Shown here: piece by piece, positions 16,400 to 25,370 of the stretch
Position numbering within the stretch: position 1 is the stretch's first letter
Layout: every line of letters begins with the position of its first letter
Assembly (NCBI GenBank): GCA_023396255.1
Contig: JAEWWU010000008.1
Coordinates: 1-39,602 of the forward strand
Source: Bacteroidota bacterium
GTDB lineage: Bacteria > Bacteroidota > Bacteroidia > Bacteroidales > Porphyromonadaceae
DNA: 39,602 bases
Direction: 5' to 3'
Translations under genes and position numbers: made by a program
Notes under the pieces: model-generated
The model's database searches: none
What the model saw: the letters and a program-made list of their open reading frames with translations, nothing else
What the model was told of the DNA's origin: nothing

Positions 16400-18328
16400 C
16401 TACAAATAAGACTTAAGAAAACCAATCATCGCTTTGTAAAACTCTATTCTATTTTCTTCGTGATAAAATCCGTGCCCTTCGTTTTCCTTAACCATATAGG
16501 GGGTGAATAGTCCTTTGTGCCTAAGAGCTTGTACCATTTGGTTGGCTTCGGACAACTTTACTCGAGGATCGTTGGCGCCTTGAACCACAAAAACAGGTTT
16601 CTGTATACGATCTATTTGTAACAGAGGCGAAACATCCCTTGCCTGTTGAAGTTCCTTCGGATCATCCACGTCGTACCAAATTTCTTTCATCACATCCCTC
16701 ATCGGCTTCCAATACTCCGGGAAAGATTCAAAGAACGTCTCTATACTGGAAATTCCTACATAATCTATTCCACAAACAAATTTATCGGGATTGCGCACCA
16801 AAGCCATTAGGGTAGCATATCCTCCGTGACTTCCTCCATAGACAGCCATTCGCTTAGCATCTATGGGGTAATGGGCCACCACATAATCCACTGCATCTTC
16901 CATATCTGCCTGAACGGCATTCCCGATCTGCTTGAATCCTGCCTGCAAGAAAGCTTTTCCATAGCCTCCCGATATACGGAAATTGACCTGTAATGTGGCA
17001 TAACCGTACTGAGCTAAAAGTTGCGCCTCGTGATCGAAACCCCACGTATCTCGAATCCCTTGAGGGCCTCCGTGAGGAATCAAAACCAACGGTACTTTTG
17101 TTGTTTCATCATCTCTGATGGGCAAGGTCAGATATCCCCTTAGGGGCAACCCATCGGCAGCTGTCAGCTCAATGGGAAGCATTGGAGCAAGGTACTCTTT
17201 CTTCAGATGTGGTTTCAAAGAGCACAGTAGTTGCAATTCATCGGTTGCTGTGCAATAGGTATAATAAGTGCCGTATTCCCTATCACTCTGTGCCACGACT
17301 AAGAAAGTCTCTTCCTCATCATCGTAGTCCACCACATAGTAAAGCTCCTCGGGGCACTCTTGTTTCATCTTTCTATCTATCTTTTTATAGGTATCGGATA
17401 AGGGAACAATGGTGTATTTATCGGCATCGTATGCCCAATAGTTTATTTCATAATTCCTCTTTCGAGAGAGGCTCAAATGGGCAACATCATAATCTTCGTT
17501 GACGAAAAGCTCTTTGATTGGTTTCATCGTGCGCAAATCATAGAGCAATATAGCCGTCTTGTCTCTACCGATATTCGAGGCAACATATGCTTCGTGCCGA
17601 TTATTGGATGGGTAATTAAAGCAAAGTATATCAAAAGATTCGTCCCAACGAGTCGTTATCTTGTGGGTATACTCCCCTCCTTCCTGTTCCTGATAGTAAA
17701 GAGCCTGATTAACGCCACCTTCCAGCCGCACAAATCCTCGTAAAACAGCATATTTGTCGAAAAGGAATTCTTGTATTGGAGCTTGCGGATTGCTGTTCTC
17801 GTACAGCTGCTCCAGTTGAGCTGTATAAATATTTAGCTTGTAAGGCTCAAAAAGTTGAGGATTATTTTTGTTAATCCCCACAATAATGTGTTGGGGATCT
17901 TCTCTCAAAATAGCCAATATTTGTACTTTACACCCCTCGTAGGGAGTAAGACAAAGAGCATCTCCTCCGTAAATATCACAAGCGTACAACCAGTAATTTT
18001 CGTCTCCTCCACGATCCGACAAATAGAATAGCCGCTCCCGATTGAGCCAGCCATAGCCTTTGATGGGTTCTTCGCCTTCTTGCAGGGCACACCACGTGTT
18101 ACCGGAAGCTAATTCTTGAACAAAAACATTATCCTTCCCATCTTCTTGATGCTCACGGAACAAAAGATATGCACCACACGGAGATAGAGAAAAAGAGAAA
18201 CGACGTGGACGACTCAGCAACTCTTCTACTCCATAGTGACGTGCCCCTACGGCCTGTTGCATCAGTGTATTTAATTCGCTCTCCGGAGTGGCCAAGAGGC
18301 GAGCTTGTTGTAGTATTTCTTGGGTCAT
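16400..18328 (-). CDS. prolyl oligopeptidase family (S9) serine peptidase, probably cytoplasmic
   Basis: The start at 18328 (MTQEILQQARLLATPE) is chosen because the 38 extra residues from 18442 read through the upstream terminator and look non-coding. The 642-residue protein has an N-terminal beta-propeller-like region with repeated strands (FSFSLSPCGAYLLF, WLNRERLFYLSDRGGDENY) and a C-terminal alpha/beta-hydrolase domain. The catalytic triad is readable: Ser500 in YGGSHGGYA, Asp587 in GANDPRV, His619 in NEGHGFYHEEN. The GHGFYHEEN motif is typical of S9C/acylaminoacyl-peptidase-like members. No signal peptide is seen, so a role in intracellular oligopeptide breakdown is inferred, fitting a peptide-fermenting organism. 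The exact substrate cannot be told. Confidence 0.88.
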   Translation of the reverse strand: MTQEILQQARLLATPESELNTLMQQAVGARHYGVEELLSRPRRFSFSLSPCGAYLLFREHQEDGKDNVFVQELASGNTWCALQEGEEPIKGYGWLNRERLFYLSDRGGDENYWLYACDIYGGDALCLTPYEGCKVQILAILREDPQHIIVGINKNNPQLFEPYKLNIYTAQLEQLYENSNPQAPIQEFLFDKYAVLRGFVRLEGGVNQALYYQEQEGGEYTHKITTRWDESFDILCFNYPSNNRHEAYVASNIGRDKTAILLYDLRTMKPIKELFVNEDYDVAHLSLSRKRNYEINYWAYDADKYTIVPLSDTYKKIDRKMKQECPEELYYVVDYDDEEETFLVVAQSDREYGTYYTYCTATDELQLLCSLKPHLKKEYLAPMLPIELTAADGLPLRGYLTLPIRDDETTKVPLVLIPHGGPQGIRDTWGFDHEAQLLAQYGYATLQVNFRISGGYGKAFLQAGFKQIGNAVQADMEDAVDYVVAHYPIDAKRMAVYGGSHGGYATLMALVRNPDKFVCGIDYVGISSIETFFESFPEYWKPMRDVMKEIWYDVDDPKELQQARDVSPLLQIDRIQKPVFVVQGANDPRVKLSEANQMVQALRHKGLFTPYMVKENEGHGFYHEENRIEFYKAMIGFLKSYL

Positions 18329-18387
18329 AAAAATTGAATGTTGTGTTAAAAGGATCCTCGAAAAGGAATACCATAAGATAAGCAAGA

Positions 18388-18421
18388 AGAGACGCACCTC
18401 TATGTTTTGTGGTGCGCCTCT
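18388..18421 (-). terminator. terminator downstream of cydB
   Basis: On the minus strand AGAGGCGCACC pairs with GGTGCGTCTCT (11 bp, one G-U pair) across a 12-nt loop, followed by TTCTTG. It lies between the cydB stop (18485) and the S9 peptidase start (18328). On the plus strand the same stem would have an A-C mismatch, supporting minus-strand use. Confidence 0.7.
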
Positions 18422-18484
18422 CTTTATTTCTGAGAAGATCAACGAGAGGTTGTCTTCGTATCCATATCGAAAAAATGATAGTTT

Positions 18485-19648
18485 TTAGTAGGTATGATGA
18501 CTTTCTTCCATCTCTTTACGATTGATTTTTCTCAAGTCCAAAGCCCTCCAGGCATAAAAGATATATGCCAAGACAAAAGGTATAATAAGAGAAACAATGC
18601 TCATCGCCTTAAGTGTATAGAAACTGGAAGAGCTGTTGGCCAAAGCCAAAGAACTTTGTGGATTAGCGATAGAAGGATAAAAAGCAGTATTGTTCCATCC
18701 GGCAATGAGCAGCAGTCCGAGTACTGCCAAAACAACGCCTACTCCGTGAAACCAAATACCCTTTTTGTAGCGATTAACCAACAAAGTTTTAACAACACCC
18801 AAAAGGACCAATGCCACCCCTGCCACAAAGACAACAGCCACCGCCGGCATCTGCAAAAAGTTGTGCAAATATTTGAAGTCTTCCTCTACAAACATCCTGG
18901 TCGAAGCATCATAGGTAAGTCCCTTGGTTGTAAGCACAAAGCCGACATAAGTCACAAAGAAAACCACAAAAAGAGCCGCATTGGGCAGAAGTTGCTTACG
19001 TGCTCCCGTGTAAAGCTTTTCATCATCTATGTTGTTGATGAAGTAGAGCAAAGCCGTTGTACGAGAAAGAAACAATACAGCAACCCCCAAAACAAGATTC
19101 CAAGGGTTAAGCACTGCTTCCAAACCGTGCAGCTGCACTCCCATATAGGGTTGCCAGACCGAAATAATCGGTAGAGCCCCCTCCATAGAGGTTATGGCAC
19201 CCTTATCCACTATAAAGTTGCCGCCGGTAAAAAATGTAGAGACGGCAGCCCCCAAAAGCAATGGAGCCAAAATACCATTGATGAGTAGAAATGATTGGAA
19301 AACCTTCTTACCCCAAACATTGCCGTTTTTGGATTGAAACTCATATGAAACGGCCTGTATTACGAAGCAGAGGCAAATAATTGTCCAAACCCAATAAGCC
19401 CCTCCAAAACTGGTTGAGTAGAAAAGAGGAAATGAAGCAAAAAAAGCTCCTCCGAAAGTAACCAATGTAGTCAAAGTAAATTCCCACTTACGTCCAGTGG
19501 AATTCACAATCATTTTTTGTAGCAAAGGATCTTTTCCCGTCGCAAAAATGAAAGTTTGTCCCCCCTGCACAAAAAGCAAGAATACGAGCAAAGCACCCAA
19601 CAGGGATACCAAAAGCCACCAATATTGCTGAAAAAAAGCGTAATCCAT
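18485..19648 (-). CDS. cydB: cytochrome bd ubiquinol/menaquinol oxidase subunit II
   Basis: This is the 387-residue membrane subunit II of cytochrome bd oxidase, which with CydA reduces O2 to water using quinol. It begins MDYAFFQQYWWLLVSLLGAL and shows about nine hydrophobic segments (for example LLVFLLFVQGGQTFIF, LTTLVTFGGAFFASFPLFYS, LIIPFVLAYIFYAWRALDL). GGQTFIF after the first segment corresponds to the conserved GGxD/T region of CydB. It follows cydA by 42 nt and ends before a terminator, so it closes the DUF4492-cydA-cydB operon. In anaerobic Bacteroidota this oxidase removes low oxygen concentrations. Confidence 0.93.
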   Translation of the reverse strand: MDYAFFQQYWWLLVSLLGALLVFLLFVQGGQTFIFATGKDPLLQKMIVNSTGRKWEFTLTTLVTFGGAFFASFPLFYSTSFGGAYWVWTIICLCFVIQAVSYEFQSKNGNVWGKKVFQSFLLINGILAPLLLGAAVSTFFTGGNFIVDKGAITSMEGALPIISVWQPYMGVQLHGLEAVLNPWNLVLGVAVLFLSRTTALLYFINNIDDEKLYTGARKQLLPNAALFVVFFVTYVGFVLTTKGLTYDASTRMFVEEDFKYLHNFLQMPAVAVVFVAGVALVLLGVVKTLLVNRYKKGIWFHGVGVVLAVLGLLLIAGWNNTAFYPSIANPQSSLALANSSSSFYTLKAMSIVSLIIPFVLAYIFYAWRALDLRKINRKEMEESHHTY

Positions 19649-19690
19649 AATTGTTTGTCTGTTTATGTGTTCAACGTTAAGAGGAGGTAT

Positions 19691-21265
19691 TTACTTTGTT
19701 CCGGATGCCACCTGCTCTTCGGGTCCCTGCTTAATGGATTTAAGCATAATATTAACCTCCGCAATCAGTAACACGGTAAAGAGAACGGCGAAAATAAAGA
19801 AAGTAACCACAACACTGTGTGCCTCTATTTTGGAAACAGCTGCCGAAAGGGGTAACATATCTTGGATAGCCCAAGGTTGACGACCCAACTCTGCCAAAAT
19901 CCACCCGGATTGACTAGCAATATATACCAACGGAAGACACAATATAGAAAGAATATGGAAGAAACGAGCCTTTTTCATCTTCTCCGGTTTACGCATCAAC
20001 CAAATGGCTATGATAAACAGTAAAATAAAAAGCATCCCCAAACCAACCATAATTCTAAACGAATAGAAAGTCACTGCCACATTGGGCACAGCTTCTTCTG
20101 CACTCTTGAGGTAACCATAGCCGAAATGGGCAAAATTTTCTTTCAAGATTTTTTCTTGTACAGCCATTTCACGGGTATCTCCGTTTTTTTCCGCCGCCAA
20201 AAAACTCCTATGAGCCTCTCTTGCCAAAACACCACGCTCTATCCGCTCTGTTACAGCCGGAATCTTTTCACCTTCGGTACTGTAATATCCATCATAGAGG
20301 AGATTGTTAATTCCCGGAACATAGCCATTCCAATCACGAGTTGCCAAGAAAGAGAGCATATTGGGAATCTCTATGGAAGCTCGAGGCGGTTTACCATCAT
20401 TGATTACCACACCCATAGCGCACAAAGGTAACCCTTTACCCGATGCCACCTTCCCGTCGGGAGTAGACACACCCGAATCGTACAAAGCCTCCATTGCAGC
20501 AAACTTCATCGGCTGACGCTGCGCTACATTGTATGCCGAAGTGTCTCCGGTTACGGCCGTCAGAAGGGCGGCAATCAAGCCAAAAGGAGCTATAACCTTG
20601 ATGTTGGCTATGGCAAACTGTTCGTTCTTTTTGCGCAAGAGATAATAAGCACAAACCGCCAAGGCAAAAACAGATCCCAAAAGCCAGCAAGAGGTTATGG
20701 TATGCCAAAACTTATTGATCGCCGAGAAAGAGAAAGCAACGGCAAAGAAATCGGTCATCTCTGTGCGTACCGTAGAGGGATTGAATTGAGAACCCACCGG
20801 ATCTTGCATCCAAGCATTGGCAACCAAAATCCAAACTGCTGAGATAGTCGCCCCAATAATAGTAAGCCAAGTAGAAGCCAAGTGAAAACGGCGACTAACC
20901 TTCTCCCAACCAAAAAACATTACAGCAATAAAAGTTGCTTCCATAAAGAAAGCCAAGATACCTTCTATTGCCAAGGGAGCACCAAAGATGTCTCCCACCA
21001 GCCAACTATAATTGGACCAATTGGTACCAAACTCAAACTCCAAGATAATTCCGGTAGCAACCCCTATGGCAAAATTGATACCAAAAAGTTTTTGCCAAAA
21101 TTGTGCCCACCGTTTCCATTCCGGTTTGTGGTTTCTGTAATAAATAGTTTCCACGATGGCCATAATCACCCCCAAACCTAAAGTCAAAGGCACAAACAAC
21201 CAATGGTAACAAGCCGTTAGCGCAAACTGCGCACGTGACCACAGAAGTAAAGATTCTACGTTCAT
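19691..21265 (-). CDS. cydA: cytochrome bd ubiquinol/menaquinol oxidase subunit I
   Basis: This 524-residue haem-bearing subunit I of cytochrome bd oxidase has the expected haem ligands. His21 lies in TACYHWLFVPLTLG (equivalent to E. coli His19), a His lies in NKFWHTITSCW (His186 region), and a Met in SFRIMVGLG (Met393 region). The acidic pair of the proton/haem site is in LAIEGILAFFMEATFIAVMFF. GDTSAYNVAQRQPMKFAAMEALY corresponds to the conserved quinol-site border before the Q-loop. It lies between DUF4492 (upstream, 53 nt) and cydB (downstream), the standard Bacteroidota arrangement. Confidence 0.95.
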   Translation of the reverse strand: MNVESLLLWSRAQFALTACYHWLFVPLTLGLGVIMAIVETIYYRNHKPEWKRWAQFWQKLFGINFAIGVATGIILEFEFGTNWSNYSWLVGDIFGAPLAIEGILAFFMEATFIAVMFFGWEKVSRRFHLASTWLTIIGATISAVWILVANAWMQDPVGSQFNPSTVRTEMTDFFAVAFSFSAINKFWHTITSCWLLGSVFALAVCAYYLLRKKNEQFAIANIKVIAPFGLIAALLTAVTGDTSAYNVAQRQPMKFAAMEALYDSGVSTPDGKVASGKGLPLCAMGVVINDGKPPRASIEIPNMLSFLATRDWNGYVPGINNLLYDGYYSTEGEKIPAVTERIERGVLAREAHRSFLAAEKNGDTREMAVQEKILKENFAHFGYGYLKSAEEAVPNVAVTFYSFRIMVGLGMLFILLFIIAIWLMRKPEKMKKARFFHILSILCLPLVYIASQSGWILAELGRQPWAIQDMLPLSAAVSKIEAHSVVVTFFIFAVLFTVLLIAEVNIMLKSIKQGPEEQVASGTK

Positions 21266-21318
21266 ATTGTTTATTTTTTGATACTAATTCGTCTACATCT
21301 TCTCTACAAACAATCCTC

Positions 21319-21552
21319 CTATTGAGAAAGTTGTTCACGGGCAAACTCTATCTGTTGCTGCTTACTGCCTTTCTCCCCTATTATATTGGGAAAAAAGAAT
21401 GCTCGCAAAATAGCGAACATAATAAATAGTTTTACCACTATAATAATCCACAAAGTTCGAGAGGTTTTGCTCATATTTCTAAACCCGTCTACATAGAGGT
21501 CTAAACTCCTACGCCAAAAACCTTTTTGGGAAGATTCTGTTTTTGGTGACAT
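21319..21552 (-). CDS. DUF4492 small membrane protein of the cytochrome bd operon
   Basis: The 77-residue product from the ATG at 21552 begins MSPKTESSQKGFWRRSLDLY. It contains VDGFRNMSKTSRTLW, then a single transmembrane helix (IIIVVKLFIMFAILRAFFFP) and a charged tail. This matches the DUF4492 family that sits directly before cydA in many Bacteroidota and probably assists the oxidase as a small accessory subunit; its role here is inferred from position. A longer in-frame start at 21657 is unlikely because it would overlap the promoter region. Confidence 0.85.
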   Translation of the reverse strand: MSPKTESSQKGFWRRSLDLYVDGFRNMSKTSRTLWIIIVVKLFIMFAILRAFFFPNIIGEKGSKQQQIEFAREQLSQ

Positions 21553-21654
21553 TTTCAAAAATTTACCTTTGTTGTAAAAAGTTCTATTCTCATCAAGCTC
21601 GAAGCATTGGGATGCTAAACAAACTCCAATCAATAGCCCCGAGACGTGCACACG

Positions 21655-21687
21655 CAAATATAAACAAAAAAAGCAACGATTTACAAA
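21655..21687 (-). promoter_or_regulatory. promoter of the DUF4492-cydA-cydB operon
   Basis: On the minus strand TTTG (21687-21684) is followed after 21 nt by TATATTTG (21662-21655), an excellent Bacteroidota promoter with the same spacing as the LRR operon promoter. The leader would be about 95 nt. Confidence 0.7.
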
Positions 21688-21981
21688 TAAGGCTAAAAGC
21701 GACCAAACGTTAATAGTTCAGCAAAAAAGCCCAAAAGGCTCCGCTTGATTTCTCCTTCTCAAATCAATTCTTTGGAGAGTTTCATTTCTTGCATCTCTTG
21801 ATATATTCTTGCAAAATCTCTTGAGGTATCATCCCCGAAAAGCAGACAAGGAGGCTCTTGGCTGTGAACCACCCTATCTTATACTTGTATACTTGGTAAG
21901 ATTGAAAAATACCCCTGTCGAAGACAAAAAAACGCTCCTTGTACAAAAGTTTATTCTGTTTCTTTTTTCGTCTTCGCTTTC

Positions 21982-22005
21982 GAAAGTGTCTCAAATTAGT
22001 TCCCT
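21982..22005. repeat. right copy of the 24-bp inverted repeat shared with 654-677
   Basis: Starting GAAAGTG and ending AATTAGTTCCCT, this is the exact reverse complement of 654-677. It borders a cluster of further TTCCCT-containing repeats, while the left copy does not. Confidence 0.75.
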
Positions 22006-22115
22006 ATAAATGAACAATTAGTTCCCTGCAAATAGCCAATTTGTAGGGAATAGATTTCCGATAATTCCCTACAAATTTTTCTTTTCTCCGAAAGGACCGG
22101 AATTTAATTCCCTCA
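21994..22115. repeat. cluster of TTCCCT(n)nAAA-type short repeats
   Basis: Within about 120 bp the motif recurs as ATTAGTTCCCTATAAAT, ATTAGTTCCCTGCAAAT, an inverted AATTTGTAGGGAAT, ATTCCCTACAAATT and AATTCCCTCAAAAA. Regular recurrence in both orientations suggests protein-binding sites or a mobile-element end rather than coding DNA. Confidence 0.5.
22038..22090 (+). terminator. 14-bp perfect hairpin followed by a T-rich tract
   Basis: AATTTGTAGGGAAT (22038-22051) and ATTCCCTACAAATT (22064-22077) are exact reverse complements around a 12-nt loop, followed by TTTCTTTTC. It has the form of a rho-independent terminator on the plus strand, but no plus-strand gene precedes it. It could belong to a small RNA or an element end. 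Confidence 0.4.
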
Positions 22116-23075
22116 AAAACAACTTCCCCTAAGACAAGTGTCCTTTGTGGAAGAGAATAATATTTTTATTTTATCCAAAGAGAAACGTCCTCGGAGTTTG
22201 ATCCCCTTTCCACCTTCGGTTAAAAATCTTTTTATCTGTAGATGAAATTCGCCCAATTCAACTACGTTGGGCTGTTCTCTGGCTCCAATCCATTGAAATA
22301 AAACGATTATTTTTTGTCCGGATATGAGGACACTGCCGAAAGAGATAGAATGTGTAGGTCCGGAATGTTAATCTTTGAAGAAGTTGCTATGAGGATACTT
22401 CTGACAATTGGATTGACTCGAAAGAAACAATTTGTTGCAAGGTAAATATATTATAGTGATATATTTTCTATGTTTTATGTGAAAAAGAATATAAAATAAT
22501 ATGCGTATGGGATTAATTTTTTTCAGAAATATTTGGTAGATAAGAAAAAAGGTTGTAACTTGCACTCAAATTCAGAGATGCACTACAAAAAACTGTGAAT
22601 AAATTGGGGCTATCCAAGCTCTTTTTGGGGTGTCGAATTGGTTTAATAACCTTTCGTTGCTCTTGTTTTCGGAAATTTTTTGTTTAGGAGTATTTTGTAT
22701 TGAGAATAAGTTTGGCAAAATTTCTTATATCATATATCAATTCAATTACCTATTTTTATGCCTATCGGGGAGATCACGGGAGTGATGAACCCCGATTTCT
22801 TTTTGTTGATAGGGTATGATATTTGGAATGATGTTTGAATTGGTAAACTGCTGATAAAGTGTCTGTTAATGCTATTTTTCTTGTCTTCCTGTGATGACGA
22901 AATTTTTATCTTATGGAACCCTTTTTGAGAGAATAGAGTTGTTCTGACTTCACTCGTGAGAGAATCTTCTTGATTCCGGAATCGTTACCTCTTTAGAGTG
23001 TTATAGAAGTTTTCTTGTGTTATGATTCTCTGTGAAATAAATTCCTTTTGTTTCTCTTTCGAGAGAGGTGAAGAC
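22091..23075. other. gene-free stretch of about 1 kb
   Basis: No ORF here has a credible length, start or composition. The region becomes AT-rich and holds one notable hairpin at 22764-22805 (listed separately). It separates the 24-bp inverted repeat from the 3' end of the next gene and may be a remnant of a lost gene or element. Confidence 0.5.
22761..22813 (+). ncRNA. structured intergenic hairpin, possible small RNA 3' end
   Basis: ATCGGGG (22764-22770) pairs with CCCCGAT (22790-22796), with an inner stem ATCAC/GTGAT around GGGA, and is followed by TTCTTTTT. An outer pair CCTATC (22761-22766) / GATAGG (22808-22813) offers an alternative fold. On the plus strand this is a good intrinsic terminator with no gene upstream for more than 1 kb, so an unannotated small RNA is possible. 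Confidence 0.3.
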
Positions 23076-23122
23076 GGAAATAAAAACGAGGGCGGATATA
23101 CTCAAAGTAATCCGCCCTCGTT
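23076..23122 (-). terminator. terminator of the 23146-25287 gene
   Basis: Bases 23085-23097 and 23110-23122 form a 13-bp perfect GC-rich stem (core ACGAGGGCGGAT) with a 12-nt loop. On the minus strand it is followed by TTTTATTT. It begins 24 nt after the stop codon. Confidence 0.9.
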
Positions 23123-23145
23123 CTCGTAACTCAGCTCCAATGATA

Positions 23146-25287
23146 TTAAGGAATTAAGAGTTTTTGGCTCTTTATGCTTCCGTCAGGAGCAATCACGTTG
23201 AGGATATAGTTCCCTGAAGCAGCCTCGTTTTGTAACTGATGGCGACCTATGGCAACAATTCTTCCATCAACAGTATATAGGTGGAAGAGACAATCTTCTC
23301 CTTCAGCCTTTATTTTGTGCCCATCAATGGCAACTTTGTACTCTGCATGGGGTAGTGGGGTAGCCGCTACACCGTTGCTTTGTGCCATTCTCATATTACC
23401 AATAAGGAGGAAAAACTTGTCTGTGGAGGTGTCTCGGAAAGCTAATCGTACCGTTTTTCCGGAAAACTTGGAAAGATCCATTTTATGTTGGTTGAAGTCT
23501 ATATAGTATCTATCTTCTCCATCAACCGTTTCGATGAAAGCTTTTAGTTTGGGTTCTGCATCCATCTTGAAAATGTGAGAAGCTTTGGCAAAAGCCTCGG
23601 GGGTTGTGGCATTTTCATCGGCAATAACATATACTTCGTAGCTACAGAGCAGACTTTCGTCCTCGGAACCAGCTTCCCAGTGAAACCAAGAGGTATTCTC
23701 ATTGACGTAGAATGGCGGTGTTATTAACCAGTGGTTGGCTGTTTGTGGCGTTCTTGGCTTTTTTTCGTACATCCCCGATTCTGTCAGTTTGGGACGGAAT
23801 GCCGAAGAGGAAATAAAATAAGTGTACGATTTTCCTCCTTTGATGGGCAATACCCTGTCGCTCCACCCTCTGTCATTGGAACATCCCATTGCTTTGGATT
23901 GAACATTAAGCTCGTTCATATCCATATTGTAGATCAAGAAACTTCCTTTACGGTTTTGGGGGAAAAGAGAACCGGCTCGTCTTTCGAAGAAAGATGGCTT
24001 TTTGTGCTTATTGTACTGGTTGGGACTGTCTATTTCTGGGTCATAAGTTTCGTTGATCCATTTTAAAATAGGCATTGTTCCATTGATGTTGTGTTTGTCT
24101 TTTTCGAACAAATAAACAGCTCCGTTATTGATAGAGGACAGAAAAGCATCGGAGGTTATCTCTGCGTGAGTTTTGGCTTCTCCATAGAGAAATGCTGTTT
24201 GGGAATCCGAACTTTGGGGATTAACCTTGAAGCGGTAGCGATCCGAGTTATAGAATGTATTCACCATTTTAACCGGGGTTTTGGAGAAAGAAAAGGCTGC
24301 CACCGGTCCAAAGGTTTCCGAGTGTGCTACGCAAGACTGCCCATATGAATACGAATTAGATACTTGTCGGTGAATCTCCTCGGTACCGGTGAGATTATAG
24401 GCAAGACAACCAATCAAACCTCCAGAGACAGGATCCATAGACGAAACATCTCCGGCATTCATACACCCCTTCATCTCGGGATAAGAAAATACGTGCCCCT
24501 CGTCGGATAAAGGATAGTAACCTATGATTCCCCCGGCAAAACCTCCTTTAGACCAAATGTCTCCGAAGTTGGCACACCCCTCTATGGCTGCATATCCCGA
24601 AGAACCTATGATTCCCCCGGCAGATTTGTGTATGCCCATTCCATATACATTTACGTTGGCATAGTTAACGCATTCTTTTATCTTCATATAGTCACCATCA
24701 GTGGTCCCGACAATCCCTCCGGCAGTGGACCAGGCGAAGATGCGTACCTTGGGGCCTACTTTGCAGCGTTGTATAGTAGACCCCGGGTGCATAGTTCCGG
24801 CAATTGCTCCCACGAATGAGTGACCGTAAATGTGCCCGGAGGCAATAACTACATTCTTCACTGTAGCACCACTCCCCAAATCACCAAAAAAGCCAACACC
24901 GAGGTAGAGATCTTCTATCTCTTCTAACTGTTGGTCATCGTAGAGATTGAGATTGTATATCTTATGCATCCCTCCGTCGTAAGTTCCTTGAAAGCACAGA
25001 TTGTCCGGTCTGGAAAAACTTCCCTTTGGAGCAGGACCTCCAATGGGTTCTACCGGAGTGCCTGGAGAAAATGTTATGTCTGCCGTTTGCAAAAGGAACT
25101 TTCCGAAAAAACTGTTCCCATTCTTATTCACTTCCTCGGCAAGGGTTCTGAGGTCTTGTTCGGTCGAGATTTTATACGGATTTCCTTGACTTCCGTCTCC
25201 TCCGGAAAAGAGGGTCTGGGCGGAGGCAGCAAGCGTCGTAAGAAGTACACAGATTCCTACGATAGATGTTCTTTGTAAATAGTTCAT
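23146..25287 (-). CDS. secreted GLUG-type/choice-of-anchor-J protein with T9SS sorting domain
   Basis: This 713-residue protein opens with a signal peptide (MNYLQRTSIVGICVLLTTLAASAQ). Residues ~27-400 have the start motif GGDGSQGNPYKISTEQDL and then repeated GGIIG/GLIG turns (TAGGIVGTTDGDY, SAGGIIGSSGYAA, FAGGIIGYYP). These are typical of GLUG-motif beta-helix adhesin-like regions. Residues ~450-635 resemble a cleaved-adhesin/choice-of-anchor-J jelly roll as in gingipain haemagglutinin regions (NHWLITPPFYVNENTSWFHW ... SYEVYVI). The end, GNYILNVIAPDGSIKSQKLLIP, is a T9SS type A sorting domain. It probably binds a host or matrix ligand on the surface. A terminator separates it from the upstream gene, so it likely has its own promoter, which I could not identify. 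Confidence 0.82.
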   Translation of the reverse strand: MNYLQRTSIVGICVLLTTLAASAQTLFSGGDGSQGNPYKISTEQDLRTLAEEVNKNGNSFFGKFLLQTADITFSPGTPVEPIGGPAPKGSFSRPDNLCFQGTYDGGMHKIYNLNLYDDQQLEEIEDLYLGVGFFGDLGSGATVKNVVIASGHIYGHSFVGAIAGTMHPGSTIQRCKVGPKVRIFAWSTAGGIVGTTDGDYMKIKECVNYANVNVYGMGIHKSAGGIIGSSGYAAIEGCANFGDIWSKGGFAGGIIGYYPLSDEGHVFSYPEMKGCMNAGDVSSMDPVSGGLIGCLAYNLTGTEEIHRQVSNSYSYGQSCVAHSETFGPVAAFSFSKTPVKMVNTFYNSDRYRFKVNPQSSDSQTAFLYGEAKTHAEITSDAFLSSINNGAVYLFEKDKHNINGTMPILKWINETYDPEIDSPNQYNKHKKPSFFERRAGSLFPQNRKGSFLIYNMDMNELNVQSKAMGCSNDRGWSDRVLPIKGGKSYTYFISSSAFRPKLTESGMYEKKPRTPQTANHWLITPPFYVNENTSWFHWEAGSEDESLLCSYEVYVIADENATTPEAFAKASHIFKMDAEPKLKAFIETVDGEDRYYIDFNQHKMDLSKFSGKTVRLAFRDTSTDKFFLLIGNMRMAQSNGVAATPLPHAEYKVAIDGHKIKAEGEDCLFHLYTVDGRIVAIGRHQLQNEAASGNYILNVIAPDGSIKSQKLLIP

Positions 25288-25310
25288 AGAGGTATAAAAA
25301 GTTTTGTCTC

Positions 25311-25353
25311 TAAAAACCTTCGGCTATACTAAAAATTAGGCATAACCGAAGGT
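25311..25353 (-). terminator. terminator of the Omp28-like gene
   Basis: On the minus strand ACCTTCGGTTAT pairs with ATAGCCGAAGGT (12 bp, one U-G), followed by TTTTTAG. It lies between the Omp28-like stop (25371) and the next gene's start (25287). Confidence 0.85.
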
Positions 25354-25370
25354 GAAGAGGAGAATATTAT

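Noticed and set aside
21782..21994. Minus-strand 70-residue ORF near the 24-bp inverted repeat
   Set aside because: Composition is lysine/arginine-rich random-looking and it ends in the repeat cluster; no family resemblance.
22368..22565. Minus-strand 65-residue ORF in the 1-kb gap
   Set aside because: Low-complexity AT-rich translation, no promoter or ribosome-binding context.
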